Shown here: positions 1 through 5,932 of the stretch, one piece after another
Numbering within the stretch: the stretch's first letter is position 1
How the letters are laid out: each line of letters opens with the position of its first letter
NCBI GenBank assembly: GCA_913053915.1
Contig: CAJXGP010000036.1
Coordinates: 1 to 10,170 of the forward strand
Direction: 5' to 3'
Source of the DNA: an uncultured Ignavibacteriales bacterium
GTDB lineage: Bacteria; Bacteroidota; Ignavibacteria; Ignavibacteriales; Ignavibacteriaceae
DNA: 10,170 nucleotides
Position numbers and translations under genes: made by a program
The notes under the pieces: model-generated
Seen by the model: the letters and a program-made list of their open reading frames with translations, nothing else
Database searches by the model: none
Told to the model about the DNA's origin: nothing

Positions 1-126
1 CATCAACGCCTCCTTGCGTTTTTTTAAGGGAAGCTCCTCATCATTCAATACTAGTGAAAAATCTCCGATTTTTACGAAGAGAAGTTTTCCCGGAACGACT
101 TTTCTAATTTTAATATAACAAATCCA
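1..126 (-). other. Possible divergent reading frame leaving the left edge (unrecognised)
   Basis: On the - strand a frame is open from position 126 to the window edge, after a TAA at 129-127. Its translation looks protein-like (for example VVPGKLLFVKIGDFSLVLND), but I do not recognise it. There is no good start upstream. A perfect AAGGAGG (16-10) lies five bases before an in-frame ATG at 3-1, so a gene could start at the very edge, or the frame could be the remains of a longer gene. The + strand is also open here in one frame, which weakens the call. A weak hairpin (AAAAATC 57-63, GATTTTT 67-73) lies inside. The rest of 1-160 shows nothing else clear. Confidence 0.25.
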
Positions 127-160
127 TTATCAATAATAATTCAAAGGGAACAATAATTAA

Positions 161-1585
161 ATGGAATCACTTAATAAAATAGAAAATAAAACGGCAATTG
201 TCGGTATTATCGGCCTTGGTTATGTCGGTCTACCCTTAGGGTTGGAGTTTGTATTCAAAGGTTTTAATGTGATAGGATTCGATGTTGACGAAAAAAAAAT
301 TCCATTACTTAAAGCAGGCAAAACATATATAAGACATATAAAAGCGGAAAAAATAAAAGCAGCGGTAGAAACCGGTCGTTTTTCCGTTACGTCGGATTTT
401 TCAAGATTACATGAGGCTGATGCAATAATAATTTGTGTTCCGACACCGTTAAATGAACATCGTGAACCGGATATGACTTATATTGTTAAAACTACTGAAG
501 TCATTCAAAAGTATTTACGAAAAGGACAACTGGTTATACTCGAATCAACTACTTATCCGGGTACAACAGATGAGATCCTGCTTCCCATGTTTGAAAATGC
601 ACCGTTAGTTCAACTTCAAAATTCAAAAATTCAAAAACAAAAAGTTAGTGCCCTTGCGGGAAATATTCAGGAAAAAGTTGTTGCAGGTTATAAATCTTCG
701 TTTCCAAATAATGAGAAATTCATAGTCGGCAAAGATTTTTATTTAGCATTCAGTCCTGAGCGGGAAGACCCAAACAATCCAAATTACAGCACGGCTACAA
801 TTCCAAAAGTGATTGGCGGTACTACGCCGGAATGTTTGGAAGTAGCTCAAGCTTTATATAATCATATAATTGTTAAAACCGTTCCCGTTTCATCCACTAG
901 GGCGGCGGAAGCAACAAAATTATTGGAGAATATTTATCGATCGGTAAATATAGCGCTGGTTAATGAATTAAAGATGCTTTTCGATAAAATGGGTATTGAT
1001 GTTTGGGAAGTGATAGAAGCTGCTTCTACCAAGCCGTTCGGATACCATGCATTCTATCCAGGTCCGGGCTTAGGGGGGCATTGTATTCCAATCGATCCTT
1101 TTTATTTGACGTGGAAAGTGCGTGAATATGATACTAGTACCAAGTTTATCGAATTAGCCGGTGAAATAAATACATTTCAACCTTATTATGTGGTTGAACG
1201 AACTATGCATGCACTCAATAATTTTAAAAAATCTTTGAACGGAGCAAAAGTATTAATATTAGGAGCGGCATATAAAAAAAATATCGATGATATGCGTGAA
1301 TCACCCTCTCTTAAATTGATTGAGATATTCAGAGGAAAAGGTGCAGAAGTAGATTATAATGATCCGTATGTTCCGGTTCTTCCTAAAACTCGAAAGTATA
1401 AATATAATTTGACTTCAATTGAATTAACAAAAGAAAATTTGAATAATTATGATGTGATTGTTTTAAGTACCGATCATTCCGATTATGATCATAAGTTCAT
1501 ATCGGAGAATGCAAATTTAATTATCGATACACGTAATGCATTTGGTAAAAATGGAATAAAAAATGCAAGAATTTTTAAAGCATGA
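161..1585 (+). CDS. wbpA: UDP-N-acetylglucosamine/UDP-glucose 6-dehydrogenase (WbpA/TviB/WecC type)
   Basis: This NAD-dependent enzyme oxidises C6 of a UDP-hexose to the uronic acid in the cytoplasm, supplying surface polysaccharide synthesis. The N-terminal Rossmann site is GLGYVG (18-23). FSPERED lies at 197-203, ATKLLEN with the family's conserved lysine at 251-257, and the nucleophile Cys308 in GPGLGGHCIPIDPFYLTWK (301-319). The last motif is typical of the UDP-GlcNAc (WbpA/WecC) branch rather than plain UDP-glucose dehydrogenase. The C-terminal UDP-binding domain begins near 362 (KVLILGAAYKKN). At 474 aa it is longer than the usual 420-440, because of an extra segment at about 147-187 (separate entry). 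The start is ATG after a weak AAAGGGA. The epimerase that follows fits a UDP-GlcNAc to UDP-GalNAcA route. The family call is firm; the exact substrate is inferred. Confidence 0.93.
   Translation: MESLNKIENKTAIVGIIGLGYVGLPLGLEFVFKGFNVIGFDVDEKKIPLLKAGKTYIRHIKAEKIKAAVETGRFSVTSDFSRLHEADAIIICVPTPLNEHREPDMTYIVKTTEVIQKYLRKGQLVILESTTYPGTTDEILLPMFENAPLVQLQNSKIQKQKVSALAGNIQEKVVAGYKSSFPNNEKFIVGKDFYLAFSPEREDPNNPNYSTATIPKVIGGTTPECLEVAQALYNHIIVKTVPVSSTRAAEATKLLENIYRSVNIALVNELKMLFDKMGIDVWEVIEAASTKPFGYHAFYPGPGLGGHCIPIDPFYLTWKVREYDTSTKFIELAGEINTFQPYYVVERTMHALNNFKKSLNGAKVLILGAAYKKNIDDMRESPSLKLIEIFRGKGAEVDYNDPYVPVLPKTRKYKYNLTSIELTKENLNNYDVIVLSTDHSDYDHKFISENANLIIDTRNAFGKNGIKNARIFKA
599..721 (+). repeat. In-frame, repeat-like insertion inside the UDP-sugar dehydrogenase
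   Basis: In relatives the strand ending in LLP..E is followed within a few residues by VGKDF.LAFSPER. Here roughly 35-40 extra residues (about 147-187) lie between these two points. The segment starts with a TTCAAAA-type direct repeat (TTC units at 615, 622 and 630) that resembles non-coding filler. It is a multiple of three with no stop, and all catalytic motifs on both sides are intact, so the enzyme may tolerate it as a surface loop. The boundaries are estimated from remembered family alignments. Confidence 0.5.
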
Positions 1586-1625
1586 CTAACTAGTAAAAAG
1601 TTTCATAATTTTGTCTGATTAGCTA

Positions 1626-1678
1626 TTAGATTGCTTTGTCGCCCCTCACCTTGCAATGGCACTTTAGCGTTGTAAAAG
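1626..1678. repeat. Degenerate dispersed repeat (agattgctt-cgtcgc / cgcaatga type)
   Basis: The gap between the dehydrogenase and the epimerase carries agattgctttgtcgc followed by ttgcaatggc. This resembles the agattgcttcgtcgc...cgcaatgac dispersed element that I recognise from intergenic regions of several bacterial groups. The copy is decayed. Its right end supplies the -35-like bases of the promoter proposed for the next gene. No ORF is supported between 1586 and 1734. Confidence 0.4.
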
Positions 1679-1698
1679 TATTTAGGAAATGCTATACT
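1670..1698 (+). promoter_or_regulatory. Sigma70-like promoter for the epimerase gene
   Basis: TTGTAA (1670-1675) and TATACT (1693-1698) are separated by exactly 17 bases. They lie about 37 bases before the epimerase start, with an AAGGA ribosome site at 1721-1725. The elements match the general bacterial consensus. If the host is a true Bacteroidota with its divergent -7/-33 consensus, this promoter may not be used. Confidence 0.35.
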
Positions 1699-1734
1699 AG
1701 AACCCATGATTGAATTTAAAAAGGAAAATTTAGT

Positions 1735-2667
1735 TTGAAATTTTTAGTAACCGGTGGTGGTGGGTTTATTGGTTCCAATATTGTTGAATATTTGCTTTTA
1801 AAAGGGCACTTTGTTAGAACTATTGATAATTTCCTTACAGGCAAAAAAGAAAATCTATCTGAATTTAAAGACGACATAGAAATTATCGAAGGTGACATAA
1901 GAGATTACCGTACAGTTCAAAAAGCGGTAAACGGTATGGAAATAATTTTACACCAAGCAGCCGTAAGGTCCGCTGATAAATTGATTGAAACCACGGAAAC
2001 AAATATTACGGGTACAGTAAATTTATTAGAAGCAGCTAAGAATAATAATATACGAAGATTTATTTTTGCTAGTTCGTCTGCTGTTTACGAAAATACTTTG
2101 GAAATAGAAAAGTATGAAGGAATGGTTTTAAATCCTTTTTCTCCCTATGCACTTTCCAAGATAACCGGTGAAAAATTTTGTCAAATTTATTACAACTCTT
2201 TTGGATTGGAAACAATATCTTTAAGATACTTCAATGTGTTTGGACCGAGACAGGAATTTGATTCACAATTTGTTGTAGTAATTCCGAAATTTATAAATGC
2301 TGTACTTGAAGGCAAACAGCCGGTTATTTACGGAGATGGGGAACAAAGTCGTGATTTTACTTATATTACAAATGTGGTTATGGCAAATTATCTGGCTGCC
2401 ACATCGGAAATAAAAAAATTTGGATTTGCTGCAAACTGTGGATGTCATGATAGACTCACGCTTAATCAACTTGTAGATTCGATCAACGAAATATTACACA
2501 GTGAAATTTTCCCCATTTATAGTGAACCGGATAGGAAAGACCCTCAACATTCTTTTGCGAATATAAATCTTGCCGAAAAAATGTTTGGCTATAAACCATC
2601 GGTTAATTTTCGCGAAGGATTGGAAAAAACGGTGGGCTACTTCAAACAAAAATTATTTAGGATGTAG
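1735..2667 (+). CDS. wbpP: UDP-N-acetylglucosamine 4-epimerase-like SDR enzyme (WbpP/TviC type)
   Basis: This extended short-chain dehydrogenase probably interconverts UDP-GlcNAc and UDP-GalNAc, or the uronic acid forms, by transient oxidation at C4. The NAD site is TGGGGFIGSN (6-15). The SSS motif is at 113-115 and the catalytic pair Tyr138/Lys142 lies in SPYALSK. The segment LRYFNVFGPRQ (163-173) and YGDGEQSRDFTYI (199-211) are classic for the WbpP/GalE-like group. At 310 aa it is slightly short. The region after HQAAVRSADK (73-82) seems a few residues tighter than in relatives. It starts at TTG, chosen because an ATG would delete the Rossmann motif and AAGGA sits nine bases upstream. Pairing with the preceding dehydrogenase matches WbpA-WbpP and TviB-TviC. 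Other NDP-sugar epimerases cannot be excluded. Confidence 0.88.
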   Translation: MKFLVTGGGGFIGSNIVEYLLLKGHFVRTIDNFLTGKKENLSEFKDDIEIIEGDIRDYRTVQKAVNGMEIILHQAAVRSADKLIETTETNITGTVNLLEAAKNNNIRRFIFASSSAVYENTLEIEKYEGMVLNPFSPYALSKITGEKFCQIYYNSFGLETISLRYFNVFGPRQEFDSQFVVVIPKFINAVLEGKQPVIYGDGEQSRDFTYITNVVMANYLAATSEIKKFGFAANCGCHDRLTLNQLVDSINEILHSEIFPIYSEPDRKDPQHSFANINLAEKMFGYKPSVNFREGLEKTVGYFKQKLFRM

Positions 2668-2716
2668 AAGCCAAAAAAAATTTGCTAATTTTAGGGAGTT
2701 GATAATATGAAATAAA

Positions 2717-2806
2717 ATGAATAGCGGAATTAAAAGAAATATAACAAAATTAAAAAAATCAATATTAAAAAAATCAATAAAAAATGGTAGGAGTAAAAAT
2801 GAGTGA
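2717..2806 (+). CDS. Possible 29-residue basic micro-protein overlapping the coiled-coil gene
   Basis: An ATG at 2717 opens 29 codons rich in Lys, with few acidic residues (it begins MNSGIKRNITK). It ends in a TGA overlapping the first codons of the coiled-coil gene, which would allow translational coupling. An earlier ATG (2708) with AGGGAG upstream stops after two codons. The core is built by a perfect 15-bp tandem duplication (2749-2778), so the frame may be only an accident of A-rich repeat sequence. I do not recognise the peptide. Confidence 0.2.
   Translation: MNSGIKRNITKLKKSILKKSIKNGRSKNE
2749..2778 (+). repeat. Perfect 15-bp tandem duplication
   Basis: The unit attaaaaaaatcaat occurs twice back to back (2749-2763 and 2764-2778), just upstream of the coiled-coil gene. 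It probably arose by replication slippage in A-rich DNA. Confidence 0.75.
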
Positions 2807-3863
2807 AGAAAACATCAAAATAAAAAAAATGACGTTAACAAATACAAAAAAAGAGATGCTTGATACATATAATGAACTGATAAAACTGTATAGAGAACAA
2901 GAGCAGCATCAATTAAAACCGCAGAAAATTTCGGAAGAAAAAACTAAAAAAGAGACGATAGAAAAAGTACGTGGGATTTCCACCGAAGTAGTATCTAAAG
3001 GGATAAACAATCTTAAGGTGGATATAAATAATGTCTTATCTAATTTGGAAGAAAATCTCGAAAAAGAAGTAAAAAAATACGAAGAAATTCAAAAAGCAAT
3101 AAAAGTAAAAGAAGAAGAATTAAAAGAAATTTTTGAAATTGAAGGGAACGCTTATTCTTTAGCCGCATTGATTGAATCACAGAATATTAAAAAGCAAGAA
3201 TTTGAAAATGATCTTGAGCATAAAAAAGAAACAATTTTAAAAGAAATTGATAACCTAAGAAATGAATGGGAGCGAGAGAAGAAAACTCATGAAACGCAGA
3301 TAAGAGAAAGAGATGAACGGGAAAAGAAAGAAAGTGCACGAGAAAAAGAAGAATATGAATACATATTCAACCGCAATAAGAAAATTGCAAAGGATAAATT
3401 AAATGATGAATTATCAGTTAAAGAGAATGAATTCAGTGAAAAAGTTCAACAAAAAACAAATGAGTTGAATGAACGAGAGCGGGAAATTAAGACCCGGGAA
3501 TCAGAATATCTCTCAATGAAAGAGAAAGTCGATAAATTTCAAGCAGAATTGGATGCGGCTATTAAGAAGTCGATCGAAACAACAACACAAAAGCTGACGG
3601 CAGAGGCAAAAGGTAAGCAAGATTTATTAACAAAAGAGTTTGAAGGCGAGAAGAATGTATTAAAAACCAAAATAGAATCACTGACAAAGATAGCATCCGA
3701 ACAGGAAAAGAAAATTAGTGAACTTACTAAAAAACTAGATGAAGCATATCAAAAAGTCCAGGGCGTAGCCGTAAAAGCAATTGAAGGCTCCTCAAATTCA
3801 AAGGCTTTTGATGAATTGCAAAAGATACTTTCTGACAAACTATCGAATAAAGTTAAGGATTAA
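2799..3863 (+). CDS. Conserved coiled-coil protein of unknown function
   Basis: This is a 354-residue, highly charged (Lys/Glu-rich) protein with heptad-like patterning from roughly residue 65 to 330. No signal peptide, transmembrane segment or enzymatic motif is visible, so it is probably cytosolic. The N-terminus has a short distinct segment (TKKEMLDTYNELIKLY, about residues 15-30). The end (KLDEAYQKVQGVAVKAIEGSS) is better conserved in my recollection of a family scattered through Bacteroidota, Ignavibacteriota and deltaproteobacteria, usually called hypothetical or myosin-like. I chose ATG 2799 because GGAG (2790-2793) lies five bases before it; an in-frame ATG at 2784 adds only five residues. 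It stands alone between the nucleotide-sugar genes and the sulfate genes, so context gives no clear job. A structural or scaffolding role is only a guess. Confidence 0.85.
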   Translation: MSEENIKIKKMTLTNTKKEMLDTYNELIKLYREQEQHQLKPQKISEEKTKKETIEKVRGISTEVVSKGINNLKVDINNVLSNLEENLEKEVKKYEEIQKAIKVKEEELKEIFEIEGNAYSLAALIESQNIKKQEFENDLEHKKETILKEIDNLRNEWEREKKTHETQIRERDEREKKESAREKEEYEYIFNRNKKIAKDKLNDELSVKENEFSEKVQQKTNELNEREREIKTRESEYLSMKEKVDKFQAELDAAIKKSIETTTQKLTAEAKGKQDLLTKEFEGEKNVLKTKIESLTKIASEQEKKISELTKKLDEAYQKVQGVAVKAIEGSSNSKAFDELQKILSDKLSNKVKD

Positions 3864-3937
3864 GAGAGATTAAGAATGGCTACGGTTATAATGCATAAAA
3901 AGGATTAAAAGAGCTTTGTAAAAAAAATTAGAATCAG

Positions 3938-3956
3938 TTAACTCTAAAGGAGTTAA
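3938..3956. other. Seven-base-pair hairpin in the gap after the coiled-coil gene
   Basis: TTAACTC (3938-3944) and GAGTTAA (3950-3956) form a perfect 7-bp stem with a five-base loop. No T-run follows, so a classic terminator is not supported. The surrounding gap (3864-4331, 468 bases) contains no convincing ORF on either strand. Besides this hairpin it holds the inverted-repeat unit at 4124-4270 and the hairpin at 4284-4308. Confidence 0.35.
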
Positions 3957-4123
3957 AACAATAAATAATAGTGAGAAATTAAATTAAAAGGATACATCAT
4001 TTGGATTCAAAGAAAAATGAAAAATTTGAAATTAGAAGTTAAAAATTTTTAACATGTTAGATTCTTACTCATAATAACTGACTATTAATTGCCTATTATT
4101 CAATTTTCAGAATTAATTTTACT

Positions 4124-4270
4124 TTAACCCTATTACGCAAGATAGCCATTCTGAAGAGTGAGAAGGGAAAATTTTGTTTTTAATTTTAGATTTTGCCAAA
4201 AAAACAAAAGGATTTTCACACCTTCCAGACGCTAAGAATGATAAAAAACTAAGTTGCGTTGTAGGGTTAA
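4124..4270. repeat. MITE-like unit: 17-bp imperfect inverted repeats about 113 bp apart
   Basis: TTAACCCTATTACGCAA (4124-4140) and TTGCGTTGTAGGGTTAA (4254-4270) are inverted copies that match at 15 of 17 positions. They bracket 113 non-coding bases. The size and termini resemble a miniature inverted-repeat element of about 147 bp, or a large stem-loop. I see no obvious target-site duplication flanking it. No transposase is present in the window. Confidence 0.45.
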
Positions 4271-4283
4271 TAACTGTTTGCTA

Positions 4284-4308
4284 TTTATTGTTTATGCAAC
4301 ACAATAAA
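4284..4308 (+). promoter_or_regulatory. Hairpin in the leader just before cysQ
   Basis: TTTATTGT (4284-4291) and ACAATAAA (4301-4308) form a perfect 8-bp inverted repeat with a nine-base loop. It ends four bases before the AAGGGAG ribosome site of cysQ. Its position suits an operator or an RNA structure affecting initiation. The stem is weak (one G-C pair), and no regulator is known. Confidence 0.3.
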
Positions 4309-4312
4309 AAGT

Positions 4313-4335
4313 AAGGGAGAAAAATGAATAGATGA
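4313..4335 (+). promoter_or_regulatory. Ribosome site with three-codon mini-ORF overlapping the cysQ start
   Basis: AAGGGAG (4313-4319) is ideally placed for an ATG at 4324, but that frame reads only Met-Asn-Arg and then TGA (4333-4335). The stop overlaps the ATG (4332) of cysQ as ATGA. Translation of cysQ may therefore depend on re-initiation after the mini-ORF, or the ribosome site may serve 4332 directly from a long 12-base spacing. Confidence 0.35.
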
Positions 4336-5120
4336 TTAGTGATTACGATATTGAAAACATAATTAAAATTGTTTTGGATGCAGGTAAAGCAGTATTGGAA
4401 ATTTACAACTCCGGCGATTTTGAAATTGAATTAAAATCCGATAATTCACCTCTTACAAAAGCCGATAAAATTTCTAATGAAATTATTGTATCCGGGTTAC
4501 CGGCAATTGAACCGGCTATTCCGATACTATCTGAAGAGGGAAAAGAAATTCCGTTTGAAGAAAGAAGAGCTTGGAAAAGATTTTGGCTAATTGACCCTTT
4601 AGACGGCACAAAGGAGTTTATAAAAAAAAATGGTGAATTTACGATTAATATAGCATTAATTGAAGATCGGCTACCTATTTGGGGTGTTATTTTTGTGCCT
4701 GTAACCGGTGAGCTTTATTGGGGTGGAGTGAAAACCGGAAGCTGTAAAAAAGATAACCGGGAAAGTGAAAATATTAAATTACACGTGAGTTCAAAAAACA
4801 AAGATGATTATTTAACGGTTATACAAAGCAGATCGAATTCAGGCAAGGAAGAAGAACAATTTTATTCAAAATTTAAAGTTAAAAACAAAATATCAAAGGG
4901 AAGTTCATTAAAAATGTGTATGGTAGCTGAGGGTAAGGCAGATCTATATTTCCGCGGAGGTCCAACTTGGGAATGGGATACAGGTGCCGGACATGCAATA
5001 TTGCGTGGTGCAGGCGGTTACTTCGTTAATAAAGATAAATCTGAATTGATTTACAATAAAAAAGTGCTCAAAAATTTTGGATTTATTGTAAGTGCATTTG
5101 AATTGGGAAATAGAGTTTAG
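4332..5120 (+). CDS. cysQ: 3'(2'),5'-bisphosphate nucleotidase CysQ
   Basis: This Mg-dependent phosphatase of the inositol-monophosphatase superfamily would hydrolyse PAP, the by-product of PAPS-dependent sulfotransferases or PAPS reductase, to AMP and phosphate. The metal-site residues are visible: Glu68/Glu69 in LSEEG (66-70), the DPLDGT box (88-93; Asp88, Asp91), and Asp216 in WEWDTGAGHAIL (213-224). The run GEFTINIALIE (101-111) follows as in CysQ proteins. Its length of 262 aa is normal (E. coli is 246). An earlier ATG at 4324 is out of frame, so ATG 4332 is used. It heads the sulfate-activation genes (cysC, cysC-like, cysD) and fits removal of PAP during polysaccharide sulfation. Related inositol phosphatases are an alternative, but the motif spacing and neighbours favour CysQ. 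Confidence 0.92.
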   Translation: MISDYDIENIIKIVLDAGKAVLEIYNSGDFEIELKSDNSPLTKADKISNEIIVSGLPAIEPAIPILSEEGKEIPFEERRAWKRFWLIDPLDGTKEFIKKNGEFTINIALIEDRLPIWGVIFVPVTGELYWGGVKTGSCKKDNRESENIKLHVSSKNKDDYLTVIQSRSNSGKEEEQFYSKFKVKNKISKGSSLKMCMVAEGKADLYFRGGPTWEWDTGAGHAILRGAGGYFVNKDKSELIYNKKVLKNFGFIVSAFELGNRV

Positions 5121-5132
5121 AATTACTAATTT

Positions 5133-5164
5133 AGTTCTTAGTTCGTTGTTCAAAGTTCTTAGTT
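5133..5164 (+). repeat. Eleven-bp direct repeat after cysQ
   Basis: AGTTCTTAGTT occurs at 5133-5143 and again at 5154-5164 in the short gap before the toxin-like gene. It looks like low-complexity intergenic filler. Confidence 0.5.
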
Positions 5165-5223
5165 AAAAAAGAAGATAGAATATTTTACTATAAAAGATTG
5201 GATGATTGCAAGAGCGTTCAGTA

Positions 5224-5529
5224 ATGCAACTTTTTGAAATAAAAACTCCTTTAAATAAGCAAATACGATTAACCAAGGAAAATTGGAACAAAATAATTAC
5301 AGAGAAACATCCTGTAATGAAAGATCATTTTGACGAGATAAAAAATACTCTAGAAAATTCTGAAATAATCCGTTTAAGCAAATGGGATCCAACTGTATGG
5401 TTATATTACAGAAAAAGCGATAATTATTATATATGTGTTGTTACAAAAATTGAAAATTCTACTGGATTTATTATTACAACGTATTTAACTGATAAAATAA
5501 AAATTGGTGAAGAATTATGGAAAAGATAA
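5224..5529 (+). CDS. Small BECR-fold (PBECR-like) nuclease candidate, toxin of a gene pair
   Basis: This 101-residue soluble protein has the pattern I associate with phage-type barnase/EndoU/ColicinE5-D/RelE-like small domains. It has an N-terminal FEIKTPLNKQIRLTKENWNKI, then a conserved-looking His-Pro (ITEKHPVM). A central DPTVWLYYRK segment follows, and the protein ends with ICVVTKI...GFIITTYLTDKIKIGEELW. Many relatives lie directly before a DUF2283 gene, as here: the next gene overlaps by 13 bases, suggesting translational coupling and a toxin-antitoxin-like pair. I chose ATG 5224; an upstream in-frame TTG (5206) would add six residues. The pair sits between cysQ and cysC with no obvious link to sulfate use, so it is probably a passenger. 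The nuclease activity is inferred from family resemblance only. Confidence 0.65.
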   Translation: MQLFEIKTPLNKQIRLTKENWNKIITEKHPVMKDHFDEIKNTLENSEIIRLSKWDPTVWLYYRKSDNYYICVVTKIENSTGFIITTYLTDKIKIGEELWKR

Positions 5530-5735
5530 AAATATTTTATGACCGTAAAGCTAATATTCTTAATGTCTGGTTTGATGAACCGGAAAAGGAAGCATTTTCT
5601 GAGGAGAATGAATCGGAAGTGATATTAGTAAAAGACAAAAATGGAAGAGTTATTGGATTTGAGAAGCTAAATTTTGTGCTTACTGCACATGCCAGTGGAG
5701 AAATCAAAATACCTGTTGAAGTAATAATGAGATAA
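5517..5735 (+). CDS. DUF2283 family small protein, possible antitoxin partner
   Basis: This 72-residue protein opens with IKIFYDRKANILNVWF (4-19), the beta-hairpin signature of DUF2283. An acidic middle (EKEAFSEENESE) and VILVKDKNGRVIGFEKLNF (about 36-54) follow. DUF2283 proteins are small beta-rich proteins often encoded next to DUF4258, BECR-like or other small toxin-like genes. The biochemical role is not settled. The ATG lies inside the end of the upstream gene (13-base overlap), with GGTGAAGA just before it, so the two should be made together. An antitoxin role is inferred from arrangement, acidity and size. The C-terminal end (HASGEIKIPVEVIMR) is a little longer than I expect for the family core. 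Confidence 0.75.
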   Translation: MEKIKIFYDRKANILNVWFDEPEKEAFSEENESEVILVKDKNGRVIGFEKLNFVLTAHASGEIKIPVEVIMR

Positions 5736-5736
5736 G

Positions 5737-5764
5737 ACACGAATTGCACGAATAAACACGAATT
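5737..5764. repeat. cacgaat intergenic repeat
   Basis: CACGAA occurs three times with 9-10 base spacing (5738, 5747, 5757), directly after the DUF2283 stop. This is a familiar intergenic motif in Ignavibacteriota/Bacteroidota-like and some other environmental genomes. It is non-coding. Confidence 0.6.
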
Positions 5765-5804
5765 AAATACAAAGAAGAAAATGAATAAAAAATTTAAATT
5801 GTGA

Positions 5805-5878
5805 AAATCTGTGCCTGAATCGGTGATATCTGTGGTAAAAAATAAAACCACAGACTCACACGGATTATGCGCAGATTT
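5805..5878. repeat. 74-bp imperfect palindrome (cagattt/ctgtgg family)
   Basis: The left arm starts AAATCTGTGCC (5805-5815) and the right arm ends GCGCAGATTT (5869-5878). The centre is a perfect 8-bp stem, TCTGTGGT (5829-5836) with ACCACAGA (5847-5854), around an A-rich ten-base loop. The two arms match along most of their length, so the transcript could fold into one long hairpin. This resembles REP-type dispersed palindromes. It fills most of the gap before cysC, and nothing in 5736-5932 looks coding. Confidence 0.7.
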
Positions 5879-5932
5879 ACACAGAAGAAATTAATAAAAT
5901 TAAGCTAAATACAAACTACTGAATGCTAAAAA

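Noticed and set aside
1600..1734. Rho-independent terminator after the dehydrogenase
   Set aside because: No GC-rich stem followed by a T-run is present; the only structure is the decayed dispersed repeat.
3864..4331. Possible riboswitch or small RNA gene in the long gap
   Set aside because: I found inverted repeats but no recognisable SAM, cobalamin or other riboswitch core and no clear terminator, so no RNA class is claimed.
5537..5851. 104-codon ORF on the - strand
   Set aside because: It is antisense to the well-supported DUF2283 gene and the palindrome; its hydrophobic Phe/Ser-rich product is typical of a complementary frame of AT-rich genes.
5737..5878. Possible CRISPR array (repeated cacgaat and cagattt words)
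   Set aside because: The units are only 6-10 bases apart, without uniform 25-37 bp repeats or unique spacers, and no cas genes are present.
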